Shown piece by piece: positions 10,846 to 21,261 of a stretch of 64,000 nt of DNA. Where the stretch lies: the NCBI GenBank assembly GCA_038380435.1, contig JAWZYU010000056.1:1302001-1366000 (forward strand). The letters run 5' to 3'. A program made the position numbers and the translations under genes. The notes under the pieces are model-generated. The model was not told the origin of the DNA and did not search any database. It saw nothing but the letters and a program-made list of their open reading frames with translations. This stretch comes from Ryuthela nishihirai (lineage: Eukaryota > Arthropoda > Arachnida > Araneae > Heptathelidae). Numbering within the stretch: the stretch's first letter is position 1; every line of letters begins with the position of its first letter.

Positions 10846-11403
10846 GGGGGGATGATAAATTTAACAGGAAAAAATAAAGGGCGGCGGCCAGAGATTGGAT
10901 TTCTATTGCAGTATAACATTTCCCCCTCATTTTAGAGGTTAAAACATTTCTTGTAAAATGCATAAAATATACACAAGTTTAATAATTTTTTGCTTTCATT
11001 ACCCCTGCTAGCATCCTCAAAGAGGAGGGGACATGCCTCCCTCTTAGATCTAGACTGCCACTGCCCCACCAAGGTAGCAATGTATTAATAATGCATTTTT
11101 ATTAATAATAAAGTATTAGTACTGATAAAAAAAACAAGATGTAAACTTCAAAGTCATAAAACAGACAGATCATATTTAAATCTTAATGATCTAAGGTAAA
11201 AACAATGTGAAGAATTAAATTACAAAGATATCTATTGTAGATTCTATAACAGCCACACCAAAGAGACACAAGAGGTATGGGTTTTATTCTTGAACATTAT
11301 TATGCCGACAAATGCCTATCAGTAAGCCAATTAGTTGTCAATGAGCTAGGTATTTTCACTCATACTTTAGTGACTAGCATAGCACCAATAGTGGATTTGA
11401 GGG
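10846..11403. other. AT-rich DNA, nothing recognised
   Basis: A short G run lies near 10845-10850. I find no exon or element boundary. Confidence 0.4.
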
Positions 11404-11536
11404 AGAGGGTGACTGTCTCAGTTGGTATTGCATAAGGCTCATAATCTGCAGTTTATTTATCTCTGCAAAACTACCCCACCTTGCCCTGGGTCAGTAGGGC
11501 ACGTTACTGGGCTTGGAAATGCCACCGCAGGCACAG
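11404..11536 (+). mobile_element. SINE-B 5' fragment, diverged
   Basis: TGTCTCAGTTGGTATTGCAT, GGCTCATAATCTGCAGTT, CTCTGCAAAACTACCCC and TGGGCTTGGAAATGCC match the first 170 bases of SINE-B, with a deletion over the B box. The 3' half is missing. Confidence 0.75.
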
Positions 11537-12446
11537 ACATTAGCATGCTGCATGCTAATATTTGTGCTTGCCACAAAATAATTGTTTCAGCTGATGATGC
11601 ATTGGAACAACAATGTGAAATACATAGCGAGTATGCATTAGAATATAATATTTGCACTCCCAAAAAAGTTGAGATATAAGCTGTGAATCTAAAAATACAT
11701 TGGTGGCGTATACACTAAACTGATGTCAACCTGGTACCAGCATTCCCTCACAGAACAAAAAAAGTGAATACATATCTGGACTATATTACCCACCACAGAA
11801 CAATAGACTCATCTACCCATCAAACATCATCGCAAAGAAAAAAACCAAGGTAAATATCTAGATAATAATTCCATCTAATTGTCTCATCTTTTCTACTAAT
11901 TACAGTGATATAGAGAAAATTTAATAATTTTTGATCAACACTTGACTTAAACATCTATCTTTGATGAACTAGTGATGACACTGTGACTTAAACATCTATC
12001 TTTTACATATTTCAGGTTTCAACTTGGAAGAGCAATTGTAATTGAACCACTGAAATGCCAAAAATATGATTAATACCACTGAAAGCTCTATAAAATATGG
12101 AGCATGTCTAGGCCCATGTTTCATACTGGTTTTGAATAATGAAGTTTTCACAAAGTTTGAATGGCCAGTTACCCCCAAAGTTTCCTTTTACCAACAGAGA
12201 ACATCTTCACGAAAAACTCTTCAGCAGTTCTACACCATTTTTCAAATGGTGATCACAAGCATTCTTGGCCTGCCAGATCTCACTCAATACATCACAGTAA
12301 CTGATCCTGTTTCATGAAATTTGACAATCAACTATTACACTGTGCTGCAATGTAGCAGTTGAGATCTGGGATATTTTTCCATTCATTTGGGTCTTAAGGG
12401 ACAAAACCATTGTCACACACTTATTCCTATGCAAACAACTTATAAA
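11537..12446. other. Unannotated AT-rich DNA
   Basis: An 83-codon open frame at 12066-12317 has no domain I recognise, no splice-site logic and no repeat in the window, so I do not call it a gene. A short duplication of GACTTAAACATCTATCTTT occurs at about 11944 and 11984. Confidence 0.4.
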
Positions 12447-12627
12447 CAAAAAAAATATCCCCTCAAGCAGCTAATTGCCACAAATGTCAGTTTTTGCATG
12501 CCATTGCAGAAGGTCTGTCAGGTCCTCAACAGAGAAATGATGCAAATGTCCATGCCTTATCCAGGGCTTGAACTCAGGTCCCTTTGATCAGCAGCCAAGC
12601 ACATTAACCACTCAGCCAGAGATGGCT
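12447..12627 (-). mobile_element. SINE-A copy
   Basis: The minus strand gives the head GCCATCTCTGGCTGAGTGG, the B box GAGTTCAAGCCC, the body and the tail AGCTGCTTGAGGGGATATTT. It is diverged, with a deletion in the CTGACAGGCTCC region. Confidence 0.8.
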
Positions 12628-12984
12628 CGACCACTGGACGGCTTAGTCTTAGAGAATACAACTGTTTGAAGCTGAGAAATGATGTGTTAGGGAAAAAGGT
12701 AGTGCTCAAGACACACACCTAAGCTGTCAGAATGTAGACAATTCCCATACAGAATGTCTGTATATGCACACAAATTAGTCATCAGTTGCATTATATATTT
12801 ATTACTAGAATTTCCTGGCATTGCTCAGGTCTTAATATATAGTAATGATTCAACACAGCAAGCTTCCATTTTACATAAAACTAAATAAGATTAACTTACG
12901 AATTTTCCTCCCTCTATTTTGTGGAGAAAATAGGGGTACTTTGGTCTTTAAATGCATTTTTTTTCACCAAAATAAAATATAGTT
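12628..12984. other. AT-rich DNA, nothing recognised
   Basis: No element or exon is visible. Confidence 0.4.
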
Positions 12985-13400
12985 GTGGAAAATAATATTT
13001 TTGCCAAGGTGTGGGCCTCAAACCCACATCTCTCCCCTAAACTAGCATAGCTAATATAGCTCCATCATTTATCTACTAAAGTGACCGAACTTCTCCCCAC
13101 CTATGATAGGGAAGTCAACTTCGTTTTCCAATGTTGCTCTGAACAAGATGCTTAGAGCTTCTTTTCTTTTAACGTCATATTACGCAATTTCTTTTAAAGT
13201 CTTATTCAGAGCAACACTGGAAAATGAAGTTGCTTCCCCAATTTTAGATAATGCATGGGCTACAAGTTCACGAATATTTATAAGTTACATTAGTGGATAA
13301 ATGATGGAGATGGTAGCAGTTTAGTGATTAGAACACTCTGGCATGAATCTGGAAGACATGGGTGCAAATCAGTGCATCAGCAAAAAATTATTTTTTCCAC
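12985..13400. mobile_element. Palindromic element with inverted tRNA-like units, degenerate
   Basis: The outer arms are 12985-13090 and 13293-13400. The left arm holds a minus-strand tRNA-like block (CCTCAAACCCACATCTCTCC) and the right arm a plus-strand one (GGTAGCAGTTTAGTGATTAG ... GGGTGCAAATC). Both are bounded by TTTTTCCAC / GTGGAAAATAA. Between them is another inverted repeat (13109-13143 / 13206-13243, AACTTCGTTTTCCAATGTTG against its complement). The architecture matches the cleaner copies at 16.9 and 17.7 kb. Confidence 0.6.
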
Positions 13401-13751
13401 GTATATATATCATTTAATTTCTATGTCAACGTGTAATTCTGTGTATAACTACTGATTGATAATATATATACAAATTTAAATAATTTTTTTATGTGCATAG
13501 AATTTTGTGGAAGAATTTTCTAGACGGGACATTTCTGCATAAAATCTAACTGCGAATTTTCTAACTACATTTAAAAAACAGACTATGCTCTCACAAATAA
13601 CATTCACTGAAAGTGCATTAAAGTAATGCAACATAACCTCAGCAATTACATTCCTACATTAATATTTGGAATAGAATCTTATTCTACAAAATTATCTCTT
13701 TCAAAACAGCACACTTGCAAACAAATGCAAACTTTCTTCATCATCACTCTC
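13401..13751. other. AT-rich DNA, nothing recognised
   Basis: No supported feature. Confidence 0.4.
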
Positions 13752-14812
13752 TTAACCCTTCCTAAGTCCAGCTATTTTTTAACTCTGATCAGGAAAAAAA
13801 AATTTAATTTAGAACTTTTTTGCCAAATAACTAATGAAGGAATTATGGCACATTACATGCCAAATTAATCAGCATTTAATTCCGGATTTCCTGGAAATAA
13901 AATATTTAACAAAAATGATGAAAAGTTTTATTTTAAGAAGACTTTTTAGAGCCATGTAGTAAAAAAAAAAATGCATCTGGCAACAAGACAAAAATTTATT
14001 TAAAAAATACCAATAGACAGAAATGATTATAATGCACATGAATAGAAAGGCTATTTCTGAATAACAAAAAAAAATTACTTCAAAAATCTTCCATTTTAAA
14101 AAGAGCAGTTTTTTTGCTAATTATCAGGAGATTTCAAAAACTTTAAGGAAAAATTTGTTAATAATAGTTCAAATCAAACTTCTGAGCTTAATTCAGGTGA
14201 TTGCTTCAATACAGGGTAACGTTAACAAACAAATCGACAATACTATGATTCTAAGACATGGCAATCGGATGGCTTTATCGAATCATTTATATTGTAATTT
14301 AATAAAATATGCATCAAATGAAAAAAGAAAATATTATTTTTCAAGCTTGAATTTCGTATTTTTAAAAGATATATGTAAGAAAATTTCAAATGGCAATTTA
14401 AAAAAAAAATCGAAGTTTCATATGTTGTAGAAAAAACATCTATAGACGTCTTTGATCCTGGAACAGTTAAAGATTACAAGTGTTTTCATTACATAATTTG
14501 CAGGAATAAAATGCAATTACCAAACAGGCTCTAAATGGTTTAAATTTCTGTGTACAGTGGTTAGTGACAAATTAATGACTTACCAAAGGGCAATGAGAAA
14601 GAAAATTATCATTGGCTATTTACAAAAGAAGCTCATTTTGTATTATTGTGGAAATAAGTGCAGTCAAACATCTGCAAAATACGAATCTTGTTTTTGCCAT
14701 GTTCAAATGAAAAGGTAGCAAAGTAGTTCAAACAGCCATTTACTGAAGAGATATTTACAAAAACAAAAAAGAAATTATACAAAAAAAACGTCTATGACCC
14801 TGGAAAGGTTAA
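13752..14812. mobile_element. TTAA-flanked MITE (piggyBac-like ends)
   Basis: TTAA at 13752-13755 and 14809-14812 bounds a 1053-bp unit. Its ends read CCCTTCCTAAGTCCAG on the left and, on the opposite strand, CCTTTCCAGGGTCATAGACG on the right, an imperfect terminal inverted repeat. TTAA targets and CC-starting ends are typical of piggyBac derivatives. Internal blocks 14085-14250 and 14270-14450 recur at 29.65-29.83 and 32.63-32.82 kb, showing this is a repeat family. A 91-codon open frame at 14155-14430 lies in it without a transposase motif. Confidence 0.55.
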
Positions 14813-15278
14813 TAAATCCATAATTTTGGTCCAAATCAAATGCAAAACAAAGAAAAAACAGCAACTGCTAAATTGTGTTGATCATTGCCACTAGCAAACA
14901 AAAATAACCTTTTAAAAGGTCAAGAAAGAGTTCAAGAAACACTATGGGTTTGCCATCTGGTGAAATGATTTAATTCTCCCCCTCACGAGAAAATAAAATA
15001 TTTTTACAAAACATTATTTGGTGTTGCTGAAACAAGTCTCCAGAACCGCTGTTTCGTAAAAAAAATTGATGCCTGAGTAGGTCTCATACAAAACATAAAA
15101 GTGGTTGAAGAACTTTGTGTCAGTAAGTGAAAAACAAAATTCGTCCATTAACATAGCAAAAACAAGCACAATTCTAACCAGGTTACAGAGTTTGTGGCAT
15201 ACAGTCCAAGGTCTTTATTCTTCATAACAACTTATTGATTTTGGAAAGTTTACAGATGCCTTTGGAAATACATACCAA
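14813..15278. other. AT-rich DNA, nothing recognised
   Basis: No exon or element boundary seen. Confidence 0.4.
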
Positions 15279-15885
15279 TACTACACTCAGTGCTCAGTGA
15301 ATTATGACCACCTCCCTCAATTTAATGTCAATCGAAGCTAGTTTTTATGAAAAAATGTAATGGAAGGTAAATTAAAGATCTCCATCAAATCTATCTAAAT
15401 CTCGATTTTCAACAAAGTTTTTGTTTATATTTAAAAGAGTTATGGACTTTAAATATTTAACAGCAATAATGCAAGTCTTAGGAAAATTGAAAAATGTCAA
15501 AAAATTATTTACATTAACCTTTCAAATATACATCTGTTGTATTAAATGGTGTGAAATAATACTTCTTATTCAAATTATAATTAACTTTGGAGTTAAATTT
15601 TAACAATAGGCATTGCTGTTGTTAAATATTCAAACTTCTATAAAATCCAAATATTTTCAATAACATCCAAATATTCTTCTTTAATACTAAGAATATACAT
15701 CAATATATTCTTCTTTAAGTACTAAGGGAATATTGTTGAAAATTGAGATTTAGATAGATTTACTGAGATCTTTCAGTCCCATTCTGTCACAAAAACTATT
15801 TTAGAAGTTAAGAGCTTCAAAGTTAGCTTCCACTGACATAACAAGGAGGGAGGTGATCATAATTCAGTGAGCACTGAGTGTAGTA
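15279..15885. mobile_element. Long-TIR MITE, complete copy
   Basis: The element 15281-15883 is flanked by TA on both sides. Terminal inverted repeats start CTACACTCAGTGCTCAGTGA and continue with lower identity for about 180 bp per side (shared inner blocks AAATCTATCTAAATCTC and TTTTCAACAA). There is no transposase. The TA target and TIR structure fit a Tc1/mariner-type non-autonomous element. Further copies or arms lie at 10.1, 16.25-17.55 and 18.4-18.97 kb. Confidence 0.85.
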
Positions 15886-16250
15886 TCGTGTTACAAGAAC
15901 CAATGATGGATAGTGTTTATAACGATAAAACTGAACCAAAGTTTGCAAGATGGGTAATTGGAACTGAACTAGGTAACTCATTTTTTATGTGAAAAAACTA
16001 TCATGGAAGGAATACAAATTGGGAGAATTTTTTACTGCCATTCCTGCGACTTTCTGCAATATTCACATTAGTGGATACAATATTCACATTAGTGGATATG
16101 CGATACTACTTTTAGACAATTTTTGTCAACGATTCAATGCTGTTTCACATATTTTTCTAGCAAAATAGGAATGGCTTGAACTTTATGCATCTCCTGAGCA
16201 CATTAGCAACAGTATAGTTTAAAAATGAACAAATTACATTATCAAAACAT
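15886..16250. other. AT-rich DNA, nothing recognised
   Basis: A short tandem duplication ATATTCACATTAGTGGATA occurs at about 16060-16098. Otherwise nothing is recognised. Confidence 0.4.
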
Positions 16251-16278
16251 ACATTCAGTGTTAACTGAATCGATCACT

Positions 16279-16683
16279 CCCTGTTATGTGGGGCGGGGGT
16301 GGCTCAGTCGGTAGCGTGCCAGGCTCGTAATCTGTAGTTCCCAGGTTCGAGTCCCAGCTGGGTCAGCGTTGAGATTTATCTCCGCAAAATTCCCCGCCCT
16401 GCCCACAGTCAGCAGGGGACACCGATGGGCTTGGAAAGGCCGCCGTCCGTCGGATGGGATGTTAAGCTGGGGCCCAGTGTGTGGGAGAGCCATACCCTGT
16501 GCATGTTAAAGAACACGCTGGATGGCCTTGACGGGAGGCTACCATTGGTCTCCCAACAGCTGTTCCAGTGGGTCCTCTCCTCCAACCTTCTCTGAGCCTT
16601 CAGGGTCCATGTGACCTGGCCATTTAGCCCATGGTGTGCAAAAAAGTGCCGCTCAGAGGTAAAACAACCCAACCCTGTTATGT
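16279..16683 (+). mobile_element. SINE-B full-length copy with an 11-bp target duplication
   Basis: The SINE itself is 16290-16672, flanked by CCCTGTTATGT at 16279-16289 and 16673-16683. The tRNA-like head (GGGTGGCTCAGTCGGTAGCG, B box GGTTCGAGTCCC) is followed by the CTCCGCAAAATTCCCCGCCC block, a central GGATGGGATGTTAAGC...TGTTAAAGAAC domain and the 3' end AAAACAACCCAA. The head resembles initiator/elongator Met tRNA around the anticodon stem (GGCTCGTAATCTG), with CGT at the anticodon position; this is inference. Confidence 0.95.
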
Positions 16684-16929
16684 CAATGGAAAGCTAATTT
16701 TGATGCTCCATAACTTCTAAAATATCACTCAAGATAAATTGGAAATCTCAACTACATCAATCTAAATCTCTATAAAATTATTCCCTCAGTAGTTGAAGAG
16801 CTGTGGAAATTTGAATAATAAATATCAGTTATGCTCATGATAGGAAACAAACAAAATTGACAAACATTGAATTATTTACATAAAATTTCATAATATTTGC
16901 TTTTCTTATTGTTAGAAATGATGCTTTTT

Positions 16930-17250
16930 AAACGTAGATGATAATCACAGCATTACCTGCTGCTCTTTTGGTGTTGATAAATCAATAAATATTTTGGGGA
17001 AAAAATTTTCGCCGACATACGGGATTTGAACCCGCATCTCTCCAGAAACATGCCAGAGTATTCTCCCAATGGTTGGCCCAAAAATCTCGATGATAGAGTA
17101 AGTCCCAAAAATTAGTGGAAAAAAGACGAGCTGGCATTAGTTCAACTGGGAGAATACTCTGGCATGTTTCTGGAGAGATTCGGGTTTGAATCCTGCAGTC
17201 GGCGAAAATTTTTTCCGCAAAATATCTATTGATACTTTTTAAAGATCTAA
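16930..17250. mobile_element. Palindromic element of two inverted tRNA-like units
   Basis: The minus-strand unit is at about 17010-17072 and the plus-strand unit at about 17130-17204. The plus unit has an A-box-like TTAGTTCAACTGGGAGAATA and a B box GGGTTTGAATCC with about 75-base tRNA spacing. Each unit is followed outward by GGCGAAAATTTTTTCC and (G/C)CAAAATAT(C/T)TATTGAT. Together they make a roughly 65-bp inverted repeat with about 60 bp between arms. The left flank TAATCACAGCATTACCTGCT also occurs at 22.93 kb and, inverted, at 17.96 kb, marking the element edge. Confidence 0.7.
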
Positions 17251-17639
17251 TTAACATTTGAAGCAAATTCTTGCATTTGGCCTTGCAGTTACTCAATATT
17301 TAAACTTCCACGACTCTTTAAATACCAAAGCAAAATAGATGACCACATCACGCAACATTTGTTTTTAGATGTCGATCAAAAAAATTTAAATACTAAGAGA
17401 ATAATTTTAAAAATAGAGATTTAAGTGATTAGTTGAGATCTATAGTTTATCCCAGTTATATTTTACCAAAAGCTTATTTCAGCAGTTATGTAGCATTGAA
17501 ATTATCCTTCTATTTACATGAGTGGTCATAATTCAATATACATAGTGTGTAAAGAAGAATGTAATGCAGCAAATTAATGTGAGAAATAGTTCCAACACTA
17601 CATACAACCCTTGGTGAAGAAGTGAAGGCCAAAATGTTT

Positions 17640-17985
17640 ATACCAGGTAATGAAAAATGTTGAATATAACAATCTACCAATTAATATCTATAGATAATTT
17701 GCGGAAATATTTTTGCCGATATATGGGACATGAATTCACATCTCTCCATAAATATGCCAGAGTATTCTACCATTGAACTAATGCCAGCTGTCTTTTTTCC
17801 GCTGTTTTTTTTAATCAGAAAAAGAGACAGAGTTGGCATTAGTTCAATGGTAGAATACTCTGGCATATTTATGGAGAGATGTGAATTCACATCTCATATG
17901 TTGGCAAAATTTTGCCCCCACAAAATATTTATTGATTTATAAATGTTAAAAAGTCAACAGGTAATGCTGTGATTGTCATTTATTT
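17640..17985. mobile_element. Second palindromic element of inverted tRNA-like units
   Basis: The minus unit is about 17714-17792 and the plus unit 17828-17905. The arms share TGAATTCACATCTCTCCATA and CATTGAACTAATGCC with their complements. The plus unit carries TTAGTTCAATGGTAGAATAC (a good glycine-tRNA-like A box) and a B-box-like TGTGAATTCACATC, which is itself palindromic. The right flank ACAGGTAATGCTGTGATTGT is the complement of the left flank of the 16.9 kb copy, so the family is symmetric. Confidence 0.7.
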
Positions 17986-18040
17986 TAACAGTTATAGGCA
18001 GAACCAACACAAAAGAAAGTAGTTATTTTTTAAAATTGCA

Positions 18041-18193
18041 AGATCCCAAGCAGCTGCTTACTATAGAGGTCAGATAGAAGTCTTTTAGATCTGAGAGGAA
18101 GGTGAGACCACAACAGAAAAACACCCATGTCTTATTCGAGACTCAAACCTGCATCCCTATTTTCAATAGCTAAGCACACTAACTCAGCTACCA
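18041..18193 (-). mobile_element. SINE-A copy, diverged
   Basis: The minus strand gives a tRNA-like head (GTAGCTGAGTTAGTGTGC, B box GGTTTGAGTCTC), then body TTTTTCTGTTGTGGTCTCACC and the tail AAGCAGCTGCTTGGGATC. Confidence 0.8.
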
Positions 18194-18409
18194 TTTTTAT
18201 TTCAGTTGTAAATTTGAAGCTATTGTTTGATTCTCTGATGCATTAGCACTATTATGGGCCAAATAAGAGATGCCTAAATGCAAAATTGCATTTCTTCAAT
18301 CCTTCTGTGATATATGTCTGTATTGCTCTTACACTCTCAATATATCTTCAATAACATTTCTCTGTAAAAACAAAGCTTTAAAATGCAATTTTTTATCACA
18401 TAACACTAG
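18194..18409. other. AT-rich DNA, nothing recognised
   Basis: No feature seen. Confidence 0.4.
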
Positions 18410-18965
18410 TGACCAAAAATGTAGGTAGTTCATTTTATTAAGTCAATGAGAAGATAACTTCAAAGGTCTGAAACTTCTAAAATAAACTTTTATGAAAAGG
18501 TGTCTGATGAATATAATTACATATCTTAATCTAATCTATCCAAATCTTGATTTTCAACAATATTTACTAGGTACTTAGAGCAATGGAGGGATGAATATTC
18601 AATGCATCGTAAAAATTTGCCTCAGAAGTTAATTACAACTTACATTGCTTATAACTTATTCTATTAAATGACAACAAAATCAAAAATATTTATATGTGTC
18701 TATTTCAAAAGTTTGTACAAATAGTTTCTGAAATTTCTGCCAATTTGATATATTTCTTATAAATGGTATTGTTGTTATTAAACTTCCATAATCTTTTAAA
18801 TATCGAATAACGAATTTAAATGAAAACCAAAACAATTACTGTATGAAGATTTGATAGACTTGATTGAGATCTTTTATCTTTGGTTACATTTTTTCATAAA
18901 AGCTTACTTCAGAAGTTATATAGAGCTTTGAAGCTTGCTTTCCATTGACATAAATTGAGAACTCT
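18410..18965. mobile_element. Long-TIR MITE copy, diverged
   Basis: The left arm has AAGTCAATGAGAAGATAAC, GAAACTTCTAAAATAAAC and CTTGATTTTCAACAATATT. The right arm is the complement (TTGATTGAGATCTTTTATC, AAGCTTACTTCAGAAGTTAT, GCTTTCCATTGACAT). These are the same blocks, in the same order, as in the 15.3 kb element. The outermost bases are eroded. Confidence 0.7.
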
Positions 18966-20429
18966 ACATTTCAGCCATTCTGTATATGCATCTATCATTA
19001 TTCAATACATAAATCCAAGTGATGTATTTCATCTTACCATGATAATAATATAGTAGTCAGCATTTGTGCCATGTTGCATATTTTAAATACACAAATCTAC
19101 ATACCTAAATATGCAAAAGTGCATAAAAGCATTTGAATGCCTAATTTGAAATTAAGAGTATTTATTTAAAATTAAACAATGTGGATTTCTAAATTATACA
19201 TTTTCTATTTGATAGAACATTTTATATAGAGACTCATATAAAGATATAAACTACCACTACTTATTAGTGTCAATGAATCAGTGTTTATGAATTATTTTGT
19301 ACCCTCTTTCTGCTACGGTAAAGTACCGCTCTGTCAACTGAAAGAACTCTAACATGGCATTTAAGAAATATCTGAAAGTGCACGAATTTTTTTTCGCCAT
19401 TCGAGTTTCTTTCACATTTTTTTCTTATATCCTAAAAGTTTTTTATAACATTTAACGTCAGATATTGTGCATAATAAAGATCAGTAGGTGAAATATTTTT
19501 TCTGTGCACAAAACTTAAGCCTACTAAAGCTGCAGGAAAAGACATGATATAACGAGTTTATGCTCTTTCAGAAGGTTGTACTACCTCTATGTACATTGGA
19601 AATATTTCCTTATCATTGCATTTTTTAACTAATGTATGCTCATCAAAATTATGTTATTTGTTCAATAAAATTATATTTTAAATTTGCTTCTATTTTAAAA
19701 AAATATGCATACCTGATCCTTTCTCTTGCTCTCACCTGCCGCCATTGATTCAAACAATCTTCAAAGCCTCAAACGAAAATTGATAACATCAAAATATTCA
19801 TTGAAAGAAACAATAGTTAATTAATTTTAAGTTGATAATAGAATTATATCTGTATTATATAAAATAATAAATAAAATGTATTATTTTGTTTCTTTTTAAA
19901 AGTGTTAAAATTGATATACTTTTGTCTGGTTTCGAGGTTATTTAAAAGTCTTCAAGTTTTTATCCGTACAATACGTACGTACATTTGTAGGTACGAAATA
20001 TGCATATTTTAAGCTCATGCACAATGTATTTCAGTTTTACATAAGAAACATTGCTTATGTTCAACATTTGGAACTAAAAGAAATAGATGATTTAAAAATA
20101 TGGATTGAAAATAAATGCTCGTTAATAATATCAGTGTGGAAACGTACATGATGAGCACTTGTTAAAAGTGTACATTTTTACTCCTTGGATCTTCTGTGCA
20201 ACCTTAAACGATAATCTACAATTTCTAAATTTATGCTTCATATCAACCTGGATTCTACTTAAAATAGAAATTCTGATGTAACTATAGCTAAAAAACAATC
20301 GGAAACTTCAAAAGCAATGGTTTGATAAAGAAGGGAAATCTATTCATTAATTTTGACGGAAGAGCAACAACTGCGATCACCGAGGTAGTTAAATAAAGCA
20401 GTTTTGTTTGTGCAAAAGTGTTGGTTACA
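18966..20429. other. Upstream region of the HEAT-like exon; no element recognised
   Basis: AT-rich DNA of about 1.4 kb with no TE match in the window, consistent with 5' flank and 5' UTR of the following exon. I do not see a convincing TATA box or initiator and do not place a transcription start. An ACGTACGT-containing palindromic stretch is at about 19970-19990. Confidence 0.4.
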
Positions 20430-20754
20430 ATGATGAAAATGGATTCAATAATAACACTTTTGTGTAGTCCAAAAAAATTAGAACGAGATTCAGGAGTTTC
20501 AGAGCTTCAGCAATACTTAGTTACTGCTGATAATGAGAAAATGCACGCTTTGCAAACAGCTTTAAGGGAAGTTTTGGAAAATCGTGATTCACCGTGGGAA
20601 GCTAAGCATGGTGTCCTTCTAGGGATCAAATTTTTGGTATCAAAGTTGAATATTTGTGCTATAGATGCTCCAACGCGTTGTTTCCTTGATAAGATATGTG
20701 ACTGCTCATTAGAGCTTTTAACGGATTCGGAAGTTAGAGTTAGACTTGGAGCTG
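20430..20754 (+). CDS. First coding exon of an unidentified HEAT/ARM-like protein (partial)
   Basis: The open frame begins ATGATGAAAATGGATTC (Met at 20430, 20433 or 20442; the in-frame GTG at 20418 is not a plausible start). It runs about 108 codons and stops at a strong splice donor, GCTG|GTAAGT, exon end 20754, phase 1. The predicted peptide is helical with alternating Leu and charged residues: SGVSELQQYLV, LQTALREVLENRDSPWEAKH, GVLLGIKFLV and LELLTDSEVRVRLGAG. Paired helices, with the Trp-Glu-x-(R/K)-His-Gly pattern and the closing DSEVRVRLGA, are typical of HEAT repeats. It matches no element in the window and has balanced codon use, unlike the TE remnants. I cannot name the gene. No downstream exon was found, so it is partial or a retained fragment. 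Confidence 0.65.
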
Positions 20755-21261
20755 GTAAGTTTTATTTCAATTATTTCATCTAGATTTCAATGAGTCAAAA
20801 TAGTTTTCAGTGAGAAGAGGATGCTAAAACGAAATTTTAACTCCTTCGAGGGTTCAGTTTTCAGCATCTTCATTAAAGATATCTTTAAACAATTTTTTTC
20901 TCTTCCAAAATTATAAATAATGCTTTTACTCATTTTTTTTTTCATAATTCATTAAAATTTAAATTTCTCCCAATTCCTTACGAACTTGTAATTTAGTGTC
21001 AAAGAACTATTTATAGTTTTATCATTCCTATGACTAGAAATCACTAACCCAGATTAAATATTCGATTCAATAGTAGAGATAAAAAATTTTAATGAAAATA
21101 ACAGTTATTAGAATTGTTGGTTAGTCTGCTTTTTTCCAATTTCTCTTAAGTTTAATCACTGGCTAATTTTTAAGAATCAATGAGAATCAGTGTTGTGGTA
21201 GAGTCAAAATATAGCGCTAAGAGGCATGAAAATAAAGGTTGGTTATCTCAGCAGCACTTTT
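20755..21261 (+). other. Start of the presumed intron 1
   Basis: The GTAAGTTTTATTT donor is followed by AT-rich sequence with no coding potential. If the exon is real, the intron extends beyond the window end, since no exon continuing the protein was recognised in the remaining 43 kb. Confidence 0.45.

Larger units (their letters stand above)
16251..17552. mobile_element. Long-TIR MITE copy carrying two insertions
   Basis: The left arm starts CATTCAGTGTTAACTGAATC and runs to about 16860 after removal of the SINE. The right arm is about 17285-17552 (on the opposite strand, AATTATGACCACTCATGT and then GGATAATTTCAATGCTAC). The inner blocks AAAGCTAATTTTGATGCTCC and CATCAATCTAAATCTC match the 15.3 kb copy. 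A SINE-B with target duplication (16279-16683) and an inverted tRNA-like element (16930-17250) are nested inside. Confidence 0.7.

Noticed and set aside
10592..10935. Open frames across a G run and a tRNA-like segment
   Set aside because: They are made of homopolymer and SINE-like sequence.
12066..12317. 83-codon open frame
   Set aside because: No motif, no splice signals that would extend it, and a length common by chance in six frames of AT-rich DNA.
18966..20429. Promoter elements for the HEAT-like exon
   Set aside because: AT-rich sequence offers many TATA-like strings and nothing singles one out, so no transcription start is called.
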